Positions 51,239-60,396 are shown, counted from the stretch's first letter. The stretch is DNA of 64,000 nucleotides from Mycolicibacterium mucogenicum DSM 44124 (GCF_005670685.2 NZ_CP062008.1:310001-374000); one strand, 5' to 3'. Notes: a model not told the origin generated them from the letters alone. Program-made: numbers and translations.

Positions 51239-52477
51239 TCACGGTCGGCGCAACTGATGGCCCTGGTAGCCCACCCACGGCGAATAGTCGGCGATGAGGG
51301 GCTCCTGCGGCGGCCGCAACTCTTCCGGCACGTGCTGCAAATTGATCCGGATGCGGTACCAGATCGAGCTGGGTCCGCGCATGCCGTCGACCAGAACATC
51401 TATGGCTTCCAGGGCAGATGCCGCCTCCGGATGCTTAGCCCGCCACTCGTCGAGCGCGGCCATCGCCTCGTCGCGCGTCTTCGTTCGAGCAACCTCGATG
51501 AGCGGCATCTGCGACGCCCGCCGCCCATCGGCGGACGTGCCACCGTCGGTTTTCTCGGTCTTGGGCATCGGACCCAGTTCTTCGGCCAGCGCCAGCAACC
51601 CCTCCAGGCCGCCGGCTGCGTCGTCCATGCCGGCCCACGGGTCGCCGAATTGCGCGTACCGGGCGGGCACCGTCGCCACCGTGAATTCCTCCGGACGGCA
51701 GCCGGGGACCTCGTCCCAGAACAGTGGTGTCGAGACGCGGGCGTCGGGCCGCGATCGCACCGAGTACGCCGACGCGACCGTCCGGTCTTTGGCGTTCTGG
51801 TTGAAGTCGACGAACACGCCCTGGCGTTCCTCTTTCCACCACCGGCTGGTCGCCAGCTCGGGCGCTCGCCGCTCCACCTCGCGGGCCACGGTCTGGGCGG
51901 CCAACCGCACCTGCTTGTACGGCCAGTTCCGCTCGATCCGGGCGTAGATGTGGAAACCCCGCGAGCCGGACGTCTTGGGCCAGGCCGTCAGTCCGTAGTC
52001 GGTGAGCACGTCGCGGACGACGGCTGCGACGTCGAGAATCTGCGGCCACTCGACACCCGGCATGGGGTCGAGGTCCACGCGCAGCTCGTCGGGGTGTTCC
52101 AGGTCGTCGGCCCGGACCGGATGCGGATTGAAGTCGATGCAGCCCAGGCTCACCGCCCAAACCAGCCCGGCGGCCTCGTCGATGACGGCCTCCTTCGCGG
52201 AGGTGCCGGAGGCGTATTTCAGTTCGGCGACGTCGATCCAGTCGGGCCGCTTCTCCGGTGCGCGCTTCTGAAAGATTGCTTCCTGGGCAATGCCTTTCAC
52301 GAACCGCTTCAGGATCATGGGCCGCCGTGCGACGCCGCGCAGCGCACCGTCGGCGACGGCGAGGTAGTAGTTGACCAGGTCGAGCTTGGTCACTCCCGGT
52401 TCCGGAAAGATCACCTTGTCCGGGTTGCTCACGACAACCACGCGCCCGCCCACTTCGAGGGACCGCGAGTCACCCAT
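51239..52477 (-). CDS. polD2: LigD-polymerase-like primase-polymerase (Rv0269c type)
   Basis: Stand-alone archaeo-eukaryotic primase-fold polymerase of 412 residues, like the polymerase domain of DNA ligase D. Catalytic acids are D135 and D137 in VDLDPMPG. Further motifs are SGSRGFHIYARI, DFNQNAKDRTVASAYSVR and the family start VSNPDKVIFPEPGVTK. By position before fadD2 it corresponds to Rv0269c and M. smegmatis PolD2, which act in DNA gap filling or repair synthesis. A C-terminal extension of about 110 residues (from about 300) has no ligase or nuclease motif. No ku or ligase gene is adjacent. Confidence 0.88.
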   Translation of the reverse strand: MGDSRSLEVGGRVVVVSNPDKVIFPEPGVTKLDLVNYYLAVADGALRGVARRPMILKRFVKGIAQEAIFQKRAPEKRPDWIDVAELKYASGTSAKEAVIDEAAGLVWAVSLGCIDFNPHPVRADDLEHPDELRVDLDPMPGVEWPQILDVAAVVRDVLTDYGLTAWPKTSGSRGFHIYARIERNWPYKQVRLAAQTVAREVERRAPELATSRWWKEERQGVFVDFNQNAKDRTVASAYSVRSRPDARVSTPLFWDEVPGCRPEEFTVATVPARYAQFGDPWAGMDDAAGGLEGLLALAEELGPMPKTEKTDGGTSADGRRASQMPLIEVARTKTRDEAMAALDEWRAKHPEAASALEAIDVLVDGMRGPSSIWYRIRINLQHVPEELRPPQEPLIADYSPWVGYQGHQLRRP

Positions 52478-52506
52478 GAAGTCATCGTAATTGGCCCGAG
52501 AATTGG

Positions 52507-52522
52507 GGCCGGAGTTCCGGCC
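52507..52522. promoter_or_regulatory. Palindrome upstream of fadD2
   Basis: GGCCGGA-GT-TCCGGCC is a perfect 7+2+7 inverted repeat located 32 bases before the fadD2 ATG, between divergent genes. It is a candidate operator; the binding protein is unknown. Confidence 0.4.
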
Positions 52523-52554
52523 GCGTTACCCGCGGTGTCACCTATGGTTGGCTC

Positions 52555-54264
52555 ATGGCGAAGCTGACTGACCTCCCGTCGCAGGTGGCAAACAAGGTTC
52601 AGGAAACTTTGGAGAAGTCGGTCGGTAAATACGTCGACCGCGGCGCCGCCGAACTGCACTACGCCCGGAAGATGTTCGAAGCGGGTGCGCTCAAACTCGA
52701 ATCGCCACAGCACATCGCCGCGATGCTCGCCGACATCGTCCGCTGGGGTGAGATCGGTATGGTCCCGGCGCTCAACGCGCGTCGTACCCCGCACCGCACC
52801 GCCGTCATCGACGACGACGGCGACATCACTTTCCAGGAGTTCGACGACGCCGTGAACGCGACGGCCAACGCGTTGCGCGCCAAGGGCATTCAGGCCGGCG
52901 AAGGCGTGGCGATCCTGGCGCGCAACCACCGGTGGTTCCTGATCTCGGTATACGGCGCGGCGCGGGTCGGCGCGCGAATCATCCTGATGAACACCGAATT
53001 CTCGGGTCCGCAGATCAAAGAGGTCTCCGAGCGCGAGGGCGCGCAGCTCATCATCTACGACGACGAATACGCCGACGCGGTCGCGCTGTCCGAGCCGCCC
53101 CTGGGCAAGTTACGGGCGCTGGGGTACAACCCGGACAAGCCGGAACCGTCGGGCAGCATCGACGAATCCCTGGCCGATGTCATCGCCCGGACCAGCAGCC
53201 TCGCGCCGCCGAAGGTCGCCAAGCCGGCGTCCATCATCATTCTGACCAGCGGCACCACGGGAACTCCCAAGGGCGCCAACCGAAGTGCCCCGCCGTCGCT
53301 GGCCCCGGTGGGCGGCGTGCTGTCGTCGGTGCCGTTCAAATCCGGCGAGGTCACCAGCCTGCCCGCGCCGATGTTCCACGCGCTGGGCTACCTGCATTCG
53401 ACCATCGCCATGCTGCTGGGCAGCACGTTGGTGTTGCGGCGCCGCTTCAAGCCGGCCACCGTGCTCGCCGACATCGAGCGGCACCGGGTCACCGCCATGG
53501 TGGTGGTGCCGGTGATGTTGTCGCGCATCCTCGACGAACTGGACAAGACGTCGCCGAAGCCGAACCTGTCGAGCCTGCGCATCGTCTTCGTGTCGGGTTC
53601 GCAGCTGGGGTCCGAGCTCGCGACGCGGGCGCTCAAGGATCTGGGCCCGGTGATCTACAACCTGTACGGGTCGACCGAGATCTCGTTCGCCACCATCGCG
53701 CGTCCGCAGGATCTGTCGATCAACCCGGCGACGGTCGGCCCGGTGGTCAAGGGCGTCCGCGTGAAGATCTTCGACGACAACGGCAAGGAACTGCCGCAGG
53801 GGAGCGTCGGGCGCATCTTCGTCGGCACCACCTTCCCGTTCGAGGGGTACACCGGCGGCGGTGGCAAGGAGATCATCGACGGGATGCTGTCATCGGGCGA
53901 CGTCGGCTATTTCGACGAACGGGGACTCCTGTACGTCAGCGGCCGCGACGACGAGATGATCGTCTCCGGCGGCGAGAACGTGTTCCCCGCCGAGGTCGAG
54001 GACCTGATCAGCGGGCACCCCGAGGTGGTGGAGGCGACCGCGATCGGCGTCGACGACAAGGACTTCGGCGCGCGGCTGCGGGCCTTCGTCGTCACGACCG
54101 AGGGGGCGACGGTCAGCGAGGACGACATCAAGGCCTACGTCCGAGATCACCTGGCGCGCTACAAAGTTCCGCGCGAGGTCGTCTTCCTCGACGAGTTGCC
54201 GCGTAACCCCACCGGCAAGATCCTCAAGCGCGCGCTGCGCGACATGGAACTCGGCGCGGAGTAG
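52555..54264 (+). CDS. fadD2: Acyl-CoA synthetase FadD2
   Basis: Fatty acyl-CoA ligase of 569 residues, homolog of Rv0270, converting fatty acids to acyl-CoA via acyl-adenylate. The ATP-binding loop TSGTTGTPKG is at 231-240. Later motifs are NLYGSTEISFA, GDVGYFDERG and the C-terminal NPTGKILKRAL with the catalytic Lys. A roughly 60-residue N-terminal extension (ANKVQETLEKSVGKYVDRG) is typical of FadD2. It is followed, on the other strand, by fadE6, as in M. tuberculosis, suggesting beta-oxidation. Confidence 0.92.
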   Translation: MAKLTDLPSQVANKVQETLEKSVGKYVDRGAAELHYARKMFEAGALKLESPQHIAAMLADIVRWGEIGMVPALNARRTPHRTAVIDDDGDITFQEFDDAVNATANALRAKGIQAGEGVAILARNHRWFLISVYGAARVGARIILMNTEFSGPQIKEVSEREGAQLIIYDDEYADAVALSEPPLGKLRALGYNPDKPEPSGSIDESLADVIARTSSLAPPKVAKPASIIILTSGTTGTPKGANRSAPPSLAPVGGVLSSVPFKSGEVTSLPAPMFHALGYLHSTIAMLLGSTLVLRRRFKPATVLADIERHRVTAMVVVPVMLSRILDELDKTSPKPNLSSLRIVFVSGSQLGSELATRALKDLGPVIYNLYGSTEISFATIARPQDLSINPATVGPVVKGVRVKIFDDNGKELPQGSVGRIFVGTTFPFEGYTGGGGKEIIDGMLSSGDVGYFDERGLLYVSGRDDEMIVSGGENVFPAEVEDLISGHPEVVEATAIGVDDKDFGARLRAFVVTTEGATVSEDDIKAYVRDHLARYKVPREVVFLDELPRNPTGKILKRALRDMELGAE

Positions 54265-54274
54265 CTTGCGCGGC

Positions 54275-54577
54275 TCAGCCGCCGTTCACATACCAGGACA
54301 GACACGCCGGCCTGCCCCGGCACGCGATGATGGCGCCCGCGTCGGGCGCCGCACCGCGCACCTTCGGGGTGTTCCGGTCGGGCAGGTTGCAGTTCACGAC
54401 GTAGGGGTTCCACGGGACAACGCCGTTGACGCACGGATCGCCCGTGGCCTGCAGCGTCGTGGTCGGGCTGCGCAGTGTCGTCGGCAGGATCGTGAACGCG
54501 ATCGCGACGGCCCCGATCAACATCGGCCGTAGCATGCGCGCCGCTCGTGTAGTCGGCTCGTGCGTGGTCATGATCAT
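54275..54577 (-). CDS. Small secreted or anchored protein with paired cysteines
   Basis: Protein of 100 residues with a basic N-terminus and one hydrophobic segment (MLRPMLIGAVAIAFTILP, about 18-35). The segment is probably a signal sequence or anchor. The outer part has four Cys residues (DPCVNG, VNCNL, IACRGRPACLSW), likely forming two disulfides, and ends WYVNGG. No family is recognised. ATG 54577 and ATG 54571 are both possible; neither has a strong ribosome site. It lies between converging fadD2 and the upstream terminator of fadE6. Confidence 0.5.
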   Translation of the reverse strand: MIMTTHEPTTRAARMLRPMLIGAVAIAFTILPTTLRSPTTTLQATGDPCVNGVVPWNPYVVNCNLPDRNTPKVRGAAPDAGAIIACRGRPACLSWYVNGG

Positions 54578-54644
54578 CACCACCAAAATGTGCTTTCGCC
54601 TACCTCGACGGTACACCCGTACCAGTGCTGCCGATAACGCGGAA

Positions 54645-54674
54645 AACCCCCATTTCTATTCCGAAATGGGGGTT
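54645..54674 (-). terminator. Terminator of fadE6
   Basis: AACCCCCATTTC and GAAATGGGGGTT form a perfect 12-bp stem with a 6-base loop. On the minus strand it is followed by TTCC after GGGGGTTTT. It lies 22 bases beyond the fadE6 stop. Confidence 0.72.
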
Positions 54675-54696
54675 CCGCGGCGCTCCGGCGAGGTGC

Positions 54697-56907
54697 TTAC
54701 GGGTCGCGGGGCAGGCCCAGCAACCGCTCGGCGATGATGTTCAGCTGCACCTCGGAAGTGCCGCCGTAGATGGTCGTCGCGCGGCCGGCCAAAAGGTATT
54801 CGTCCCACCGGCCGGCGGGCTGCTGAGGGTCACCGACGACGGCGTCGCTGCCGAATGACGCGACCCCGAATTCGGCGTAGCCCTGGCCGGTCTTCATCGA
54901 CAGCAGCTTGGAGATCGCGGCGGCCGGCATCGGATCGCCACCGGCGAGCGTCAGCAGCGTCGAGCGCATGTTGAGCAGCTTGGCGGCATGGCCCTCGGCG
55001 ATCAGCTTGCCGGCCTCGTGGCGCTGCAACTCGTCGAATTCGCCGCCGCGCAGGAACTCGACGAATTGGTCCAGGCTGGCCAGGAACGGCGGCTCGCTGC
55101 TGCCGATCGACACCCGCTCGTTGGTCAGGGTGTTGCGGCTGACCTCCCACCCGCGGTTCACCTCGCCGAGCACCATGTCGTCGGGGACGAACACGTCGTC
55201 GATGAAGACGGTGTTGAACATCGCGTTACCGGTGAGCTCACGCAGCGGCTTGACCTCGACACCCGGACTCTTCATGTCGAGCAGGAAGTACGTGATGCCT
55301 TGATGTTTCGGTGCATTGGGGTCGGTACGGGCCAGCAGCGCACCCCACGCGGAGAACTGGGCGCCCGTGGTCCAGATCTTCTGGCCGGTGATGCGCCAGC
55401 CGCCGTCGACCTTGACGGCCTTGGTGGTCAGGCTGGCCAGGTCGCTGCCGGCACCCGGCTCGGAGAACAGCTGGCACCAGATCATGTCGCCGCGGAACGT
55501 CGGCGGCAGGAAGTCCTGCTGCTGCTTGTTGGTACCGAACGCCACGATCGACGGGATGATCCACGCCGCGATGCCCATCTGCGGGCGCCGCACCTTTCCG
55601 GTGCTGAACTCCTGGGCGATGATGATCTGCTCGATCGGTGACGCCGCCCGGCCCCACGGCGTCGGCAGGTGCGGCTGCACCCAGCCGCCCTCGGCGATCG
55701 CGGCGTTGCGCTCCGGTCCGCTCGGAAGTGCTTTCAGCGCAGCCACTTCCGCACGAATCTCGGCGCGCAGCTTCTCGGTGTCCGGGTCCAGATCGATGTC
55801 GATGGACCGCATGCCGGAGGTGGTGGCCAGGTCCACGACCTGCCGCGGGTACTCGGCGGCGCGGCCGAACCCGGCCACCAGCGCGATGGCGTGCCGGTAG
55901 TACACGTTGGTGTCGTGCTCCCAGGTGAAGCCGATACCGCCGTGCACCTGGATGCAGTCCTGCGCACAGTGCTGGGCGGCGACCGGTGCCAGCGTGGCGG
56001 CCACCGCGGCGGCGAACTGGTAGTCGGAGTCTTGCACTTCCCCCGTCGCTCCGCTCGCCTCCGCGTCACCCGCCGCGTGCTCGTCGAGTGCACGGGCGGC
56101 ATCCCAGACGGCGCCCGTGGCGCGCTCGGTCTCGGCAATCATGTTGGCGCACTTGTGCTTGATGGCCTGGAACTGTCCGATGGGCCGGCCGAACTGCTCA
56201 CGGATCTTGGCGTATTCGGCGGCGGTATCGGTGGCCCACCGCGCGACGCCGACGCACTCGGCCGACAGCAGCGTCGTGATCAAGGCCCGTGCGTGCGGGT
56301 GCGTCAGGCCGGTGAGTACGCGGTCGGCGGCTACCTCGACGGCGTCGGCACGGACATGGGCGACGGGGTGCAGTGGATCGACGCTCTGGACCGGGTCGAT
56401 CTGCAGCGCCGCGGTATCGAGCACCACCCACCGGTCGTCGACGGGCACCACGAGAAGGGCGGCTTGCGCGGCCGCCGGGACGGCGCGGATCTCGCCGCTG
56501 ACGACGAGCCCGTCGCCCTGCGCGGTGGCGGTGAGGCCTGAGGTCAAGGCGTACGCGGCGATGGTCTCGCCGGAGGCCAGGCCGGGCAGCAGGGGCGACT
56601 TGGGGTCGTGCGCGGCGATGAGCGCACTGGCGATGGCCGACGGGACGAACGGCCCGGGGACGGCGCCGTAGCCGAACTCGGCCAGGGTGATCGCGAGTTC
56701 GAGGATGCCGAAGCCCTGTCCGCCAACGGCTTCCGACAGGTGCAGGCCCTGCAGGCCCTGGTCGGCGGCGGCACTCCAGTACGGCGGTGGGTTGCTGATC
56801 GGGGTCTCGAGGGCCTCGTGCAGCACCTCGGACGGCGCGACCCGCGCCACCAGGGACCGGACCGAATCGGCCAGATCGTTGTGCTCGGACGTGATCGCGA
56901 TGGGCAT
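54697..56907 (-). CDS. fadE6: Double-domain acyl-CoA dehydrogenase FadE6
   Basis: Fusion of two acyl-CoA dehydrogenase modules, 736 residues against about 380 for a single enzyme; homolog of Rv0271c. The N-terminal module (about 1-365) keeps YAKIREQFGRPIGQFQAIKH and IQVHGGIGFTWEHD. The C-terminal module (about 385-736) has LFSEPGAGSDLASL, WRITGQKIWTTGAQ and YGGTSEVQLNIIAERLLGLPR. Both are FAD-binding folds catalysing alpha,beta-desaturation of acyl-CoA; which half is active cannot be told from sequence. It is 90 bases downstream of the dehydrogenase gene on the same strand, with an operator-like palindrome between them. Confidence 0.93.
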   Translation of the reverse strand: MPIAITSEHNDLADSVRSLVARVAPSEVLHEALETPISNPPPYWSAAADQGLQGLHLSEAVGGQGFGILELAITLAEFGYGAVPGPFVPSAIASALIAAHDPKSPLLPGLASGETIAAYALTSGLTATAQGDGLVVSGEIRAVPAAAQAALLVVPVDDRWVVLDTAALQIDPVQSVDPLHPVAHVRADAVEVAADRVLTGLTHPHARALITTLLSAECVGVARWATDTAAEYAKIREQFGRPIGQFQAIKHKCANMIAETERATGAVWDAARALDEHAAGDAEASGATGEVQDSDYQFAAAVAATLAPVAAQHCAQDCIQVHGGIGFTWEHDTNVYYRHAIALVAGFGRAAEYPRQVVDLATTSGMRSIDIDLDPDTEKLRAEIRAEVAALKALPSGPERNAAIAEGGWVQPHLPTPWGRAASPIEQIIIAQEFSTGKVRRPQMGIAAWIIPSIVAFGTNKQQQDFLPPTFRGDMIWCQLFSEPGAGSDLASLTTKAVKVDGGWRITGQKIWTTGAQFSAWGALLARTDPNAPKHQGITYFLLDMKSPGVEVKPLRELTGNAMFNTVFIDDVFVPDDMVLGEVNRGWEVSRNTLTNERVSIGSSEPPFLASLDQFVEFLRGGEFDELQRHEAGKLIAEGHAAKLLNMRSTLLTLAGGDPMPAAAISKLLSMKTGQGYAEFGVASFGSDAVVGDPQQPAGRWDEYLLAGRATTIYGGTSEVQLNIIAERLLGLPRDP

Positions 56908-56945
56908 CGTTGCCTCCTGTGACCGGCTGCGGGCTTGTGGCGCAC

Positions 56946-56965
56946 CCGACCAAATAACTGGTCGG
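56946..56965. promoter_or_regulatory. Operator candidate CCGACCA-N6-TGGTCGG before fadE6
   Basis: Perfect 7-base arms with a 6-base AT-rich centre, 39 bases upstream of the fadE6 start. The layout fits a TetR-family site. The Rv0273c-like TetR encoded upstream at 59093 is the nearest candidate regulator. Confidence 0.55.
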
Positions 56966-56997
56966 TTGGTTCCGAGAGTAACCCACTTGACGGGTGT

Positions 56998-57960
56998 TTA
57001 GAGGTTCACTCCGTTAACCACGTTGGCCAGCTGCCGTCCGGCGGCGAGTCGCTCGCAGTTGTCCACCGCTTCGGCCAGGTAGCGGCGCATGGTGTCGGCG
57101 GTGTACCAGGTGGTGTGCGGGCTGACGACGACGTTGTCCAGGGCCAGCAGCGGATTGCCGGGATCGACGGGCTCGGTGGCGAAGACGTCGAGGCCCGCGG
57201 CCTGCAACGGCCCGTCGCGCAGGGCGGCGACCAGTGCGGGTTCGTCGATGACGGCGCCGCGTGACGTGTTGACCAGCACCGCACCCGGTTTCATCCGTCC
57301 CAGTGCGTCGGCGTCGAGCAGTCCCTCGGTGTGTTCGGTGAGCGGCAGGTGCAGTGAGACGACGTCGCTGACGGCGAGCAGGTCGGGGAGCGTCCGCCAG
57401 CCGGGGTGGCCCTGTGCGCCACGGGTATTGGTGTGCACGACGGTCGCGCCCATGGCGGTGACGATGGTCTCGACCCGCTTGGCGATGTTGCCGTACCCGA
57501 GCAGCCCGACGGTGCAGCTGCCGATGTCCCGGACCGTCTCGCCGAGCGTCGGGTCGGTGGGCCAGCCGTCGCCGGCGCGCGTGGCGCGGTCGAGTTCCGG
57601 CAGCCGGCGCAGGGCGGCCAGCATCAGCATGACCGCGCCCTCGGCGACCGAAGGGGCGTTGGCGCCGGGCATGTTGGCCACGGCAATGCCGAGGCGGGTC
57701 GCGGCATCGACGTCGATGGTGTTGACGCCCGCGCCCATCTTGTGGACGAGCTTGAGGCGCCGGCCCCGTTCGAGATCGTCGGCGTTGACGGGCCGCAGGA
57801 CGTGCCACAGCACGTCGGCGTCCGGCAGCTCCCGGTAGAACGTCGCGTCGTCGTCCGCCGCGCAGAACCGCACATCCACCAGACCACCCAGCGGGGCAAG
57901 GAATTCGGTGACCCGCGGGCCGGGCGTGAAGTGCGCCAGCACCCGGACCGCCGGATTCAC
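56998..57960 (-). CDS. D-2-hydroxyacid dehydrogenase
   Basis: NAD(P)-dependent D-isomer-specific 2-hydroxyacid dehydrogenase of 320 residues, interconverting a 2-oxo acid and its D-2-hydroxy acid. The nucleotide loop is GLLGYGNIAKRVE. The catalytic triad elements are Arg in NTSRGAVID, Glu in DVFATEPVD and His in VSPHTTW. GTG 57960 overlaps the preceding stop (GTGA). It is thus translationally coupled to the hydrolase gene, an arrangement I do not recall from the corresponding M. tuberculosis stretch (Rv0271c to Rv0273c). The physiological substrate is unknown. Confidence 0.85.
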   Translation of the reverse strand: MNPAVRVLAHFTPGPRVTEFLAPLGGLVDVRFCAADDDATFYRELPDADVLWHVLRPVNADDLERGRRLKLVHKMGAGVNTIDVDAATRLGIAVANMPGANAPSVAEGAVMLMLAALRRLPELDRATRAGDGWPTDPTLGETVRDIGSCTVGLLGYGNIAKRVETIVTAMGATVVHTNTRGAQGHPGWRTLPDLLAVSDVVSLHLPLTEHTEGLLDADALGRMKPGAVLVNTSRGAVIDEPALVAALRDGPLQAAGLDVFATEPVDPGNPLLALDNVVVSPHTTWYTADTMRRYLAEAVDNCERLAAGRQLANVVNGVNL

Positions 57961-59096
57961 CGCCACCGCTTGGCGATCCACTTGGCGATGAGGTCGGCCT
58001 GTTCGCTGCGCGCGCCCGGCGTCGTGAAGTAATGGTCGGAGTCGATGGCGTGCAGTGTCTTGTCCGTGGATGCCAGTGCGTCGAAGATGCGTTGCGCATC
58101 AGAGGGATACACGCCAGAATCCTGCTCGGCATTGATCACCAGCGCGGGGTTGTCGATGAGGGCCAGGTGCGGCTCGGCCCGGGTCTGGGCGTGCCGCAGG
58201 CTCCACATCGTCAGCCAGCTGCGCAGCGTGCACGCGGCGGCGATGCCGTTGGCGGAGCGGTTGGCCTGGACGGGGGTGCCCGCATAGCACTGATTGGCCG
58301 GGCGCTTGGTGGGTTCGAGGGTGGGGTCGATCATGCGCAGGTCGGCCCAGGTCCGCATGACGGTGAAGGGGCGGTCCCGGAAGCCCGCGGCGCGAACGCG
58401 CGCGTACTCGGTTTCCACCCAGTCGGTGATCGCGTGGTTGCGGGCGACCTGCGCGTCGCGGTATCGCTGGACGAACTCCGGGGAGAAGGGCGGGCCGTTG
58501 TGTGCGGCGAACGGGTCGAGATCGGGATCGGTTGCCAGGGCGTCGGTTTCGTCGGTCACCGAGCCGTCCATCCAGTTGGTGAGCACGTCGGGTCGGCCCG
58601 GGTGGGCGGCGCTGGAGATGTAGCCGTCCGCCGGCACCAGGTCGTAGACGCCCGCGGCCGGGCGCATGCCGTCCAGCGGCGTGATGTGCGGTGAGAGCGC
58701 CTGGGCCTGGTAGGCGGCCATGAGGGATCCGCCACCGGAATTGCCCAGCAGAACAACGGTTTCCACGCCGGCGACCTCGCGCAGCCAGCGCACCCCGACG
58801 CCGATGTCCACGAGCGCGTGGTCGAGCAGGAAGCTGGATTCGTAGCCGCGGAATCGGGTGTTCCAGCCGAGGAACCCGATACCGCGGGTAGCCATGTAGT
58901 CGGCGAGATAGTGCTCGGCGAAATCGATCTGGTAGTGCGCGGCGATCATCGCCACCTTGGGTTTGCGGCCCATGCCTCGGTAGTAGATCCCCTGGCAGGG
59001 ATGGCCACCGAACCCGGCGCGCAGCGCGGTCGGCGAGTCCATTCCGATGAATTCTCGGGTGACTCCCGCGGCGGACGAACTTCCGGGTTTGTTCAT
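57957..59096 (-). CDS. Alpha/beta-hydrolase, Rv0272c-like
   Basis: Predicted alpha/beta-hydrolase of 379 residues. The nucleophile elbow is VVLLGNSGGGSLMAAY, with Ser in GNSGG. A late His in IDSDHYFTTPG and an acid in INAEQDSGVYP complete a likely triad. It corresponds to Rv0272c, of unknown substrate. Both ends overlap neighbours by 4 bases: ATGA with the TetR gene upstream and GTGA with the dehydrogenase downstream. The three genes form one tightly coupled operon. Confidence 0.8.
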   Translation of the reverse strand: MNKPGSSSAAGVTREFIGMDSPTALRAGFGGHPCQGIYYRGMGRKPKVAMIAAHYQIDFAEHYLADYMATRGIGFLGWNTRFRGYESSFLLDHALVDIGVGVRWLREVAGVETVVLLGNSGGGSLMAAYQAQALSPHITPLDGMRPAAGVYDLVPADGYISSAAHPGRPDVLTNWMDGSVTDETDALATDPDLDPFAAHNGPPFSPEFVQRYRDAQVARNHAITDWVETEYARVRAAGFRDRPFTVMRTWADLRMIDPTLEPTKRPANQCYAGTPVQANRSANGIAAACTLRSWLTMWSLRHAQTRAEPHLALIDNPALVINAEQDSGVYPSDAQRIFDALASTDKTLHAIDSDHYFTTPGARSEQADLIAKWIAKRWR

Positions 59097-59746
59097 GTAC
59101 GCGGATTCCCCTCGTGGTAGATGGTCCGGTAGAAGATGTTGGCCAGGGTGGTGACGCAGGCTTCGTCGTCTGCGGTGGTGGCGCCGTCGCCTGACAATTG
59201 GGTATAGCAGAACTGGTTCAGCATCGATACCAGAGCCACGGCGACGAGCCGCGGATTGTCATCCGGGCAGAAGCCTTGCTGCTGAGCGTGTTTGACCATC
59301 GACACGATCAGCGAGATGGGCAGCTCGCAGATTTCGGCCCAGTACTGCGCGAAATCGTCGTTGATCATCGCCAGTTGGTAGATGGCGATGACCTCGGCAA
59401 GCCGATGCCGATAGGTCTCCCAGTGGGCGGCGGCGGCCTGGTGGGAGCGTTCCCAATTGGTCAGCTCGGGGCCGGTGGCCGGTAGGGCCCGCTCGCGGGC
59501 CTCGTCGCGGAAGCGCTGTGCCCATTCATGGACCATCGCCTCTTTCGAGTCGTAGTAGTTGTAGAACGACGCGGTGGACCGGCCGGCCTCTGCGGCGATG
59601 TCCGAAATGGTGGTCGCCAGAATGCCTTTGCGGGCAATGACGGCGCGGGCGGCGCTGTCGATCGCCGCCTGCGTCTGGCGGCCCCGCACGGTGGGGAGCT
59701 GCTCGCGGGGCGCGACGGTCACGGTGGCGTCCTTCCGAAGAGTCAT
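59093..59746 (-). CDS. TetR-family regulator, Rv0273c-like
   Basis: TetR regulator of 217 residues. The DNA-binding part is RQTQAAIDSAARAVIARKG followed by ISDIAAEAGRSTASFYNYYDSKE. The C-terminal part is an all-helical ligand domain (VIAIYQLAMINDDFAQYWAEI). It leads the operon with the hydrolase and dehydrogenase, and the VOC-family gene is divergent. An inverted repeat in the 71-base gap is a likely autoregulatory site. A ligand related to acyl-CoA metabolism is plausible because fadE6 lies downstream. Confidence 0.85.
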   Translation of the reverse strand: MTLRKDATVTVAPREQLPTVRGRQTQAAIDSAARAVIARKGILATTISDIAAEAGRSTASFYNYYDSKEAMVHEWAQRFRDEARERALPATGPELTNWERSHQAAAAHWETYRHRLAEVIAIYQLAMINDDFAQYWAEICELPISLIVSMVKHAQQQGFCPDDNPRLVAVALVSMLNQFCYTQLSGDGATTADDEACVTTLANIFYRTIYHEGNPRT

Positions 59747-59752
59747 TGATCA

Positions 59753-59780
59753 AACCTGAACCTGATGTTAGATTCAGATT
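59753..59780. promoter_or_regulatory. Inverted/direct repeat between tetR and the VOC gene
   Basis: AACCTGAACCTGA is a direct repeat whose second copy pairs with TCAGATT across 8 bases (one mismatch). It lies between the divergent starts and is a candidate TetR operator. Confidence 0.45.
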
Positions 59781-59817
59781 AGGTGATTGACCAGACCCTG
59801 TCGTCAGGAGTGGCACG

Positions 59818-60396
59818 ATGATCAAGCCCGACAACCGCAACGCCGAATTCGAGCTGGGCGGCATCAACCATGTCGCGCTCGTCTGCGCGGACATGGCGCG
59901 GACCGTCGACTTCTACTCGGGCGTGCTGGGCATGCCGCTGGTGAAGTCGGTGGACCTGCCGGGCGACATGGGCCAGCACTTCTTCTTCGACGCCGGTAAT
60001 GGTGACTGCGTGGCGTTCTTCTGGTTCGCGCAGGCACCCGACGGGGAGCCCGGCATCTCGCAGCCCGCGGCCATACCCGGGATCGGGGAGTTCGTGAGTG
60101 CCGTCGGTTCGTTGAACCACTTGGCATTTCATGTGCCCGCGGAGAAGTTCGACGAGTACCGCAAGAGGCTCAAGGAAAAGGGCGTGCGGGTCGGCCCGGT
60201 GCTCAACCACGACGAGAGCCCGATGCAGGCGTCGGCGACGGTGCACCCCGGCGTGTACGTGCGGTCGTTCTACTTCCAGGACCCCGACGGCATCACGCTG
60301 GAATTCGCCTGCTGGACCAAGGAATTCACCGAGGCCGACGCCGTGACGGAACCGCGGACCGCCGCAGACCGGCGGCCGGCGGTCGCTCCGGCCTGA
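59818..60396 (+). CDS. VOC-family (glyoxalase-fold) protein, Rv0274-like
   Basis: Vicinal-oxygen-chelate metalloprotein of 192 residues. Metal-ligand positions are a His in GGINHVAL (about 18), a His in SLNHLAFHV, and a Glu in GITLEFACW. The two beta-alpha-beta modules span about 13-85 and 92-165. Members include glyoxalases and extradiol dioxygenases; the single copy and length fit a glyoxalase/bleomycin-resistance type with unknown substrate. It corresponds to Rv0274 and is divergent from the TetR gene. AGGAG lies about 8 bases before ATG 59818. Confidence 0.82.
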   Translation: MIKPDNRNAEFELGGINHVALVCADMARTVDFYSGVLGMPLVKSVDLPGDMGQHFFFDAGNGDCVAFFWFAQAPDGEPGISQPAAIPGIGEFVSAVGSLNHLAFHVPAEKFDEYRKRLKEKGVRVGPVLNHDESPMQASATVHPGVYVRSFYFQDPDGITLEFACWTKEFTEADAVTEPRTAADRRPAVAPA

